Source: Streptomyces speibonae
GTDB lineage: Bacteria; Actinomycetota; Actinomycetes; Streptomycetales; Streptomycetaceae
Length of the DNA: 9,083 nucleotides
Reading direction: 5' to 3'
Assembly (NCBI GenBank): GCA_000715605.1
Contig: KL568529.1
Span: forward strand, 92,139-101,221
The translations under genes were made by a program, and so were the position numbers. Positions within the stretch are counted from its first letter, which is position 1. Each line of letters starts with the position of its first letter. Positions 5,322 through 9,083 of the stretch are shown in pieces. Under the pieces are notes generated by a model. The model made no database searches and had not been told where the DNA came from. It saw only the letters and a program-made list of their open reading frames with translations.

Positions 5322-6502
5322 TCACGCGGATCGAGATCGACGGGTACAAATCATTCGACGGCTTCGCCCTCGACCTGCTGCCGTTCACCGTCCTGGTGGG
5401 GGCCAACGCGTCAGGCAAGACGAACCTGCTGGAGGCCGTCGACCTGCTCGGACAGTTGATCCGGGAGCCGACGGGTCAGACGCTCGTGGACCACGCACGC
5501 CGAGGCGGCCCCAAGGAACTGTTCCGGCGCGGCCCCGACGGGACCCCGGTCGAGGTCATGCGCATCGCGGCCCACGTTCTGGTGCACGGCTACGCCGGGT
5601 ACTGCCACATCCGGGTCGAGGCACGGGTGACGTACGCGGATCCGCCCGATCCCCTGCGCGTCGACACCGTGGTGATCAACGTGCACGATCACCACGTCGG
5701 GGACCTGGACTGGACCCCGCCCGCTCTTCCGCTCGTTCATGACGAAACCGGTCAGCTGCACTGTACGGAGGTCCCGGTCCAGGACGCCGCATACAGCAGG
5801 GAGTTGGCCAGATCCACCGCGAACTGGCGCATCCTCGAGCCTTCGCCCCGGGCGATGCGTGTCGTCTCCTCCACCTACGACACCGCACCCCTCGCGGAGG
5901 ACGGCAAGAACCTCGGTGCGGTCCTCGGCCGGATCGCACGGGACCCGGAGAGCTGGTACGACTTCCGTGCCGACGCCGTGGCCCTGCTCCCCGACCTCGT
6001 GGACATCACCGTGGCGGCCAACACCGAATGGGGCCAGTGGGACGTCTGGCTACAGCATCAGCACGAGCACCGTGTACCCCCTGGCGCCGCCTCTGCGGGC
6101 ACCCTGCGCATTCTGGCCCTGCTCGCCGCGGCCCACGATCCCGCCCACGCCGGTCTGCTCATGATCGAGGAGCCGGAGAACGGCCTGCATCCGACCCGGG
6201 TCCCGCACCTGCTGTCCCGGCTGAAGGACAGGACCAGCGATCCGGCGTCACTCACCTCTGGTGACGGACAGCAGATACTGATCACCACCCACTCTCCGGT
6301 CGCGCTCGCCGCGGCTCTGGAGGACGCCCCGGACTCGGTGGTGTTCCTGGACACGGTGACCCGCTTCCGCGACGGACTCCCGCCCCACCGGCTGACCCGG
6401 GCCCGGAAGGTGGCCGACAGCGGTGAGCGCGGCGCCTTCGTCACCCCGGTCGAAGTGCGGAAGTACCTCGATCCGGTCGGGCGGTACGCGCGTGGGGCGT
6501 AG
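5318..6502 (+). CDS. AAA (ABC/SMC-like) ATPase, putative defence or repair component
   Basis: The product is 394 residues, starting at ATG 5318 with a strong ribosome site (GGAGAGGAGG, 7 bp spacing). The N-terminus ITRIEIDGYKSF is typical of RecF/SMC/OLD-like ATPases. Walker A is GANASGKT (28-35), the signature region is SAGTLRILALLAA (259-271), Walker B is LLMIEEPENGLHP (280-292), and the H-loop is ITTHSP (322-327). The intact motifs suggest an active ATPase of the AAA_15/AAA_21 kind. The roughly 220 residues between Walker A and the signature form the family-variable middle. It overlaps the next gene by 11 bp. ATPases of this class pair with TOPRIM or nuclease effectors in several anti-phage systems (OLD, Gabija, PARIS AriA, Septu), so a defence role is reasonable but inferred. 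A general repair or unknown role remains possible. Confidence 0.9.
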   Translation: MITRIEIDGYKSFDGFALDLLPFTVLVGANASGKTNLLEAVDLLGQLIREPTGQTLVDHARRGGPKELFRRGPDGTPVEVMRIAAHVLVHGYAGYCHIRVEARVTYADPPDPLRVDTVVINVHDHHVGDLDWTPPALPLVHDETGQLHCTEVPVQDAAYSRELARSTANWRILEPSPRAMRVVSSTYDTAPLAEDGKNLGAVLGRIARDPESWYDFRADAVALLPDLVDITVAANTEWGQWDVWLQHQHEHRVPPGAASAGTLRILALLAAAHDPAHAGLLMIEEPENGLHPTRVPHLLSRLKDRTSDPASLTSGDGQQILITTHSPVALAAALEDAPDSVVFLDTVTRFRDGLPPHRLTRARKVADSGERGAFVTPVEVRKYLDPVGRYARGA

Positions 6503-7079
6503 ACATCTCAGCCTGGCCCTGCTCACGGAGGGGGCAAGTGACCAGTGGTTTCTCGTGCCGCTGATCGACCGGCAGGTCGCCGAACTCGCCCTTGGGGCAT
6601 CGGTCGGCTTCGACTACTCGGGAGTGGTCGTCGGAGAGTGCCATACCGTCGCGCACCGGGACCTGGTGACGCGTGAAGTGACCGACCTGCTCCACTACTT
6701 CGACATCGTGGTGATCCACCACGACCACAACGAGCGGAGCAAGGTCCAGGCGATCCGCGAGCGTTTCCCCGGTGACGCCCACCGGATCGTGGCCCTGGTG
6801 CCGGTGCGGGAGACCGAGGCGTGGATGCTCGCGGACCCCGAAGCGCTCGCGGAATCGGTGCCCACGCGTGACCCTGCGTGGAAGGTGCCGCGCGATGTGC
6901 AGAAGATCGCCGACCCGAAGGCCGTACTGAAGGCGGCACTCGGTGGGCGACGCGACGCGGAGCACGCCTTCGCCCGGCTGGGACAGACGGTCGCGCTCGA
7001 TGCGCTGAGCAAGGTTCCCGCGTACCGGCGCTGGACCGCGGAGCTGCGCGCGGAGATGGCACGGCAGTGGTTCCTGTGA
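6492..7079 (+). CDS. TOPRIM-like (DUF4276-type) protein, putative effector of the ATPase
   Basis: The best start is GTG at 6492, giving 195 residues and an 11-bp overlap with the ATPase gene; the homologous-looking part begins right after it (LSLALLTEGASDQWFLVPLI). Upstream in-frame starts lie deep inside the ATPase gene and add only implausible sequence. TEGASD (E13, D17), then FDIVVIHHDHNE (70-81, D71 and D78), resemble the Glu and Asp positions of TOPRIM metal sites. PVRETEAWMLADPEAL (104-119) is a strong block recalled from DUF4276 proteins, and DPK at 141-143 follows. No signal peptide or membrane segment is present. TOPRIM proteins cut or rejoin nucleic acids, and next to an AAA ATPase they often act as phage-triggered effectors. 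The family assignment is from memory and the nuclease activity is inferred. Confidence 0.8.
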   Translation: MGRRHLSLALLTEGASDQWFLVPLIDRQVAELALGASVGFDYSGVVVGECHTVAHRDLVTREVTDLLHYFDIVVIHHDHNERSKVQAIRERFPGDAHRIVALVPVRETEAWMLADPEALAESVPTRDPAWKVPRDVQKIADPKAVLKAALGGRRDAEHAFARLGQTVALDALSKVPAYRRWTAELRAEMARQWFL

Positions 7080-7082
7080 AGG

Positions 7083-7102
7083 TGGCGGCGCTCACGCCGA
7101 CA
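7083..7102. terminator. weak hairpin between convergent genes
   Basis: CGGCG (7086-7090) and CGCCG (7095-7099) pair around CTCA, with two further pairs after one mismatch. It spans the stop codon of the heme oxygenase gene. Only 12 bp separate the convergent genes, so it may end transcription from either side. The stem is short and there is no T-run. Confidence 0.3.
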
Positions 7103-7739
7103 GCGGGAACTCCTCGCCCAGGGCCCGGAAGACCGCCGTGTTGAGGGCGAACGCGCGCTTGCATTCGGTCACGATGCGCTGCTTCTCCAGGTCGTCCACC
7201 GGGACGGCGTCCAGGAGTTCGCGGTAGCCGCGCTTGAAGGCGGCCGGGTTGGGGATCTGGTCGAAGACGTAGAAGCGGACGCCGTCGCCCTTGCGGGCGA
7301 AGCCCCAGGTCTTCTCCGCCCGGTCGCGGATGATCTGGCCGCCGGAGAGGTCGCCCAGGTAGCGGGTGTAGTGGTGGGCGATGTAGCCGGACGGCCAGTC
7401 CCGGGCGCACTCGGTCACCCGGTCGGCGTAGGCGCGGGTGGCGGGCAGAGCGGTCAGGGTGGAGCGCCAGCCGGGGCCGCGCAGATGCGCCAGGTCCCGC
7501 TCCAGCGCGGCCAGCCGGAACAGCTCCGGGCGGATGAACGGGCCCGCCGCCGGGTCCGACGCCAGGCCCTGCGCGCCGGACTCCAGTGCCTCGTACACGA
7601 ACCACAGCTGCTCGGTGTAGCGCGCGTAGGCGTCGACGCCCAGCCGGCCGCCGAGCAGGTCGCTCATGAACGTCGAGGTCTCCGCCTCCACGTGCTGCTC
7701 GTGGGAGGCGGTGCGGATGAGGCTGGAGAAGGAGTCCAT
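7092..7739 (-). CDS. hmuO: heme oxygenase (biliverdin-producing type)
   Basis: The 215-residue product matches HmuO-type heme oxygenase along its length. QHVEAETSTFMSDLLGGRLG (15-34) carries the expected proximal heme ligand His16, and AHHYTRYLGDLSGGQIIRD (121-139) is the distal helix with Asp130 and the glycines that face the heme. The enzyme opens heme with oxygen and reductant to biliverdin, CO and Fe2+, acting in the cytoplasm. The size equals that of Corynebacterium HmuO. The start ATG has no Shine-Dalgarno, but a promoter with an iron box ends 6-8 bp upstream, so the message is probably leaderless and induced when iron is scarce. With the HtaA surface proteins earlier in the window this gives capture and breakdown of heme, although the accessory genes in between show they are not one operon. 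Confidence 0.95.
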   Translation of the reverse strand: MDSFSSLIRTASHEQHVEAETSTFMSDLLGGRLGVDAYARYTEQLWFVYEALESGAQGLASDPAAGPFIRPELFRLAALERDLAHLRGPGWRSTLTALPATRAYADRVTECARDWPSGYIAHHYTRYLGDLSGGQIIRDRAEKTWGFARKGDGVRFYVFDQIPNPAAFKRGYRELLDAVPVDDLEKQRIVTECKRAFALNTAVFRALGEEFPLSA

Positions 7740-7745
7740 GGTCGG

Positions 7746-7775
7746 ATTTTCTATGGTTAGGCTTACCTAAGTCAA
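7746..7775 (-). promoter_or_regulatory. promoter of the heme oxygenase gene
   Basis: On the minus strand TTGACT (7770-7775) is a near-consensus -35. The -10 is either TAGAAA (7748-7753, 16-bp spacer) or GAAAAT (7746-7751, 18-bp spacer). Either ends 6-8 bp before the ATG, predicting a leaderless or almost leaderless transcript, in keeping with the absent ribosome site. Confidence 0.6.
7752..7770. promoter_or_regulatory. iron box (DmdR1/IdeR/DtxR-type operator)
   Basis: TATGGTTAGGCTTACCTAA matches 16 of 19 positions of the DtxR-family iron-box consensus TTAGGTTAGGCTAACCTAA. It occupies the spacer between the -35 and -10 of the heme oxygenase promoter, so Fe2+-bound repressor would block polymerase and iron limitation would relieve this. 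In Streptomyces the expected regulator is DmdR1. Confidence 0.85.
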
Positions 7776-7830
7776 TGTCATGCCGACGACTTGTCGGGAA
7801 CTGTGCCCTCCATCATCCCCGCACAAACGA

Positions 7831-7859
7831 GGGCCCGCCCTCCGGAAGAGAGCGGGCCC
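7831..7859 (-). terminator. hairpin terminator of the map gene
   Basis: GGGCCCGC (7831-7838) and GCGGGCCC (7852-7859) form a perfect 8-bp stem, extended after one mismatch by CTC/GAG to a five-base loop (CGGAA). It begins about 20 bp after the map stop codon. It insulates map from the heme oxygenase promoter that follows on the same strand. Only a short T-rich stretch follows. Confidence 0.75.
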
Positions 7860-7879
7860 GGAGCGGGCGTGCCGGGCGG

Positions 7880-8737
7880 CTACGGCAGCGTGAGGATGTC
7901 CGCCCCCGTGTCCGTCACCGCCAGCGTGTGCTCGAACTGCGCCGTGCGCCTGCGGTCCTTCGTCACGACCGTCCAGCCGTCGTCCCACATGTCGTACTCG
8001 TGGGTCCCCAGCGTCAGCATCGGCTCGATCGTGAACGTCATCCCCGGCTGGATCACCGTCGTGGCGTGCGGGCTGTCGTAGTGGGGGATGATCAGGCCCG
8101 AGTGGAACGACGAGTTGATCCCGTGGCCGGTGAAGTCGCGCACCACCCCGTACCCGAACCGCTTCGCGTACGACTCGATCACCCGGCCGATCACGTTGAT
8201 CTGCCGGCCCGGCCGGACCGCCTTGATCGCGCGGTTCAGCGCCTCACGCGTCCGCTCGACCAGCAGCCGGCTCTCCTCGTCCACCTCCCCGACCAGGTAC
8301 GTGGCGTTGTTGTCGCCGTGCACCCCGCCGATGTACGCCGTCACGTCCAGGTTGACGATGTCCCCCTCGCGCAGCACCGTCGAGTCCGGGATGCCGTGGC
8401 AGATGACCTCGTTCACCGAGGTGCACAACGACTTCGGGAAACCCCGGTAGCCGAGGGTCGACGGGTAGGCGCCGTGGTCGCACATGTACTCGTGCGCCAC
8501 CCGGTCCAGCTCGTCCGTCGTCACGCCCGGGGCGATGAGCTTCGCGGCCTCCTCCATCGCGCGCGCGGCGATCCGCCCGGCGGTCCGCATCGCCTCGATC
8601 GTCTCGGGCGTCTGCACCTCCGGTCCGGTGTACGGCGTGGGGGCGGGCTTGCCGACGTACTCGGGACGACGGATGTTCCCGGGCACGGAACGGGTGGGGG
8701 ACAGCTCCCCCGGAACGAGCAGTGACTGGCCAGACAT
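7880..8737 (-). CDS. map: type I methionine aminopeptidase
   Basis: The 285-residue cytoplasmic enzyme removes the initiator Met from new proteins. All five metal ligands are present: D131 (NLDV), D142 (HGDN), H205 (GHGI), E238 (TIEPM) and E269 (FEHT). The substrate-site histidines H114 (CHGIP) and H212 (FHSG) are also present. The first 40 or so residues (with [20 protein letters not shown]) form the N-terminal extension known from actinobacterial MetAP type Ic, such as one of the two M. tuberculosis enzymes. This suggests a genome with more than one map gene; the ribosomal-operon copy is usually shorter. No Shine-Dalgarno precedes the ATG, and TAGACT ends 7 bp upstream, consistent with a leaderless message. 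The gene is divergent from a small hypothetical protein and followed by a hairpin terminator. Confidence 0.96.
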   Translation of the reverse strand: MSGQSLLVPGELSPTRSVPGNIRRPEYVGKPAPTPYTGPEVQTPETIEAMRTAGRIAARAMEEAAKLIAPGVTTDELDRVAHEYMCDHGAYPSTLGYRGFPKSLCTSVNEVICHGIPDSTVLREGDIVNLDVTAYIGGVHGDNNATYLVGEVDEESRLLVERTREALNRAIKAVRPGRQINVIGRVIESYAKRFGYGVVRDFTGHGINSSFHSGLIIPHYDSPHATTVIQPGMTFTIEPMLTLGTHEYDMWDDGWTVVTKDRRRTAQFEHTLAVTDTGADILTLP

Positions 8738-8744
8738 GCCGGCG

Positions 8745-8750
8745 AGTCTA
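8745..8750 (-). promoter_or_regulatory. -10 element of a likely leaderless map promoter
   Basis: On the minus strand TAGACT fits TANNNT and ends exactly 7 bp before the map ATG, which would put the transcription start on the A of the start codon. There is no purine-rich ribosome site in between. A good -35 is not evident (ATGGTC at 17 bp spacing). Confidence 0.5.
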
Positions 8751-8802
8751 ATTCAGCGGCGATGGGGGACCATCCTCATGGCGAACGCGAGAGGAGCCGG
8801 TC

Positions 8803-9033
8803 ATGCCCCTGTTCAAGAAGCGGACGGTCGGAAAGCCGGGCGAGTGGTACTACTGCCTGGAGCACCAGAAGGTCGAGGAGGGCCCCGAGTGCCCCGCCAA
8901 GGACCGCTTCGGCCCGTACGCGAGCCGTACCGAGGCCGAGCACGCCATGGCGACCGCCCGCGAGCGCAACCTCCAGTGGGAGAACGACCCCAAGTGGCAC
9001 GACGCCCCGGCGGCGGGAGGCGACGAGGACTGA
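8803..9033 (+). CDS. small hypothetical protein, 76 residues
   Basis: The ATG follows GAGGAG at 6 bp spacing, so this is a translated gene and not a shadow frame. The protein is hydrophilic with no membrane segment. WYYCLEHQKVEEGPEC (15-30) holds two Cys and a His that could bind a metal or form a disulfide. It is followed by RFGPYASRTEAEHAMATARE, which resembles the residue-pair pattern of SPOR-like alpha/beta repeats, and an aromatic stretch LQWENDPKWHD. The acidic tail ends in GDED. I recall similar short proteins as conserved hypotheticals in Streptomyces, but no function is established. It is divergent from map with about 65 bp between them, so the two may share a regulatory region. Confidence 0.8.
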   Translation: MPLFKKRTVGKPGEWYYCLEHQKVEEGPECPAKDRFGPYASRTEAEHAMATARERNLQWENDPKWHDAPAAGGDED

Positions 9034-9049
9034 CACCGGCGCAGCCCGG

Positions 9050-9083
9050 CTACCAGCGGGTCGGCGGGGGCGCCGTCAGCAGG
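9050..9083 (-). CDS. possible C-terminal end of a minus-strand gene
   Basis: Reading the minus strand from the right edge gives LLTAPPPTRW followed by TAG. This is compatible with the tail of a gene convergent with the 76-residue protein gene, 16 bp from its stop. Eleven codons are too few to identify a family, and this may not be coding. Confidence 0.3.
   Translation of the reverse strand, partial: LLTAPPPTRW

Noticed and set aside
7783..7797. CCGAC/GTCGG small hairpin upstream of the heme oxygenase -35
   Set aside because: It has only five base pairs and no partner element. It is not positioned to act on the short transcript and is likely chance in GC-rich DNA.
7775..8725. A 316-codon plus-strand frame opposite map
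   Set aside because: The map frame on the minus strand has all metal ligands; the opposite frame is Arg/His/Val-rich with no domain.
1..9083. tRNA/rRNA genes, CRISPR arrays, insertion sequences and att sites
   Set aside because: I saw no cloverleaf pattern, regularly spaced repeats, transposase motifs, terminal inverted repeats or target-site duplications. The accessory block has no visible integrase.

Overview
The window is high-GC actinobacterial DNA, almost certainly from Streptomyces or a close relative. This rests on the strong G/C bias at third codon positions, GTG starts, an XRE/DUF397 pair next to an RsbW-like ATPase, tandem HtaA-domain heme proteins with a class E sortase-type LAxTG signal, and a DmdR/IdeR-type iron box. 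It is densely packed. No stretch above 300 bp lacks a gene; the longest gaps are about 141 bp (4500-4640) and 140 bp (7740-7879).

Layout. (1) 2-2730, + strand: two consecutive cell-surface HtaA-domain proteins. The first is cut by the window edge and ends in a plain membrane anchor; the second is complete and ends in LATTG, a membrane segment and RRR. They look like the surface relay of a heme-uptake locus whose ABC transporter may lie upstream, outside the window. (2) 2776-3420, +: a short PhzF-superfamily protein. (3) 3427-4499, -: an XRE/DUF5753 regulator overlapping a DUF397 protein by ATGA (Scr1/Scr2-like, TA-like pair), divergent from (4) 4641-5273, +: an RsbW-like ATP-binding protein with an extra C-terminal domain. 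(5) 5318-7079, +: an AAA (ABC/SMC-like) ATPase overlapping a TOPRIM-like DUF4276-type protein, an arrangement like two-gene anti-phage systems. (6) 7092-7739, -: a heme oxygenase whose promoter carries an iron box in the -35/-10 spacer. (7) 7880-8737, -: type I methionine aminopeptidase followed by a clear hairpin terminator. (8) 8803-9033, +: a 76-residue hypothetical protein. (9) Possibly the last codons of a minus-strand gene at the right edge.

How it fits together. The two ends carry iron/heme acquisition functions (HtaA proteins capture heme; heme oxygenase opens the ring and releases iron) and housekeeping functions (Map). Between them, roughly 3427-7079 reads as an accessory block: a regulator/small-protein/anti-sigma-like triad beside an ATPase plus putative TOPRIM effector. 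That ATPase/TOPRIM-like operon is the best candidate for an under-described system. Its defence role is inferred from domain architecture and has not been shown.
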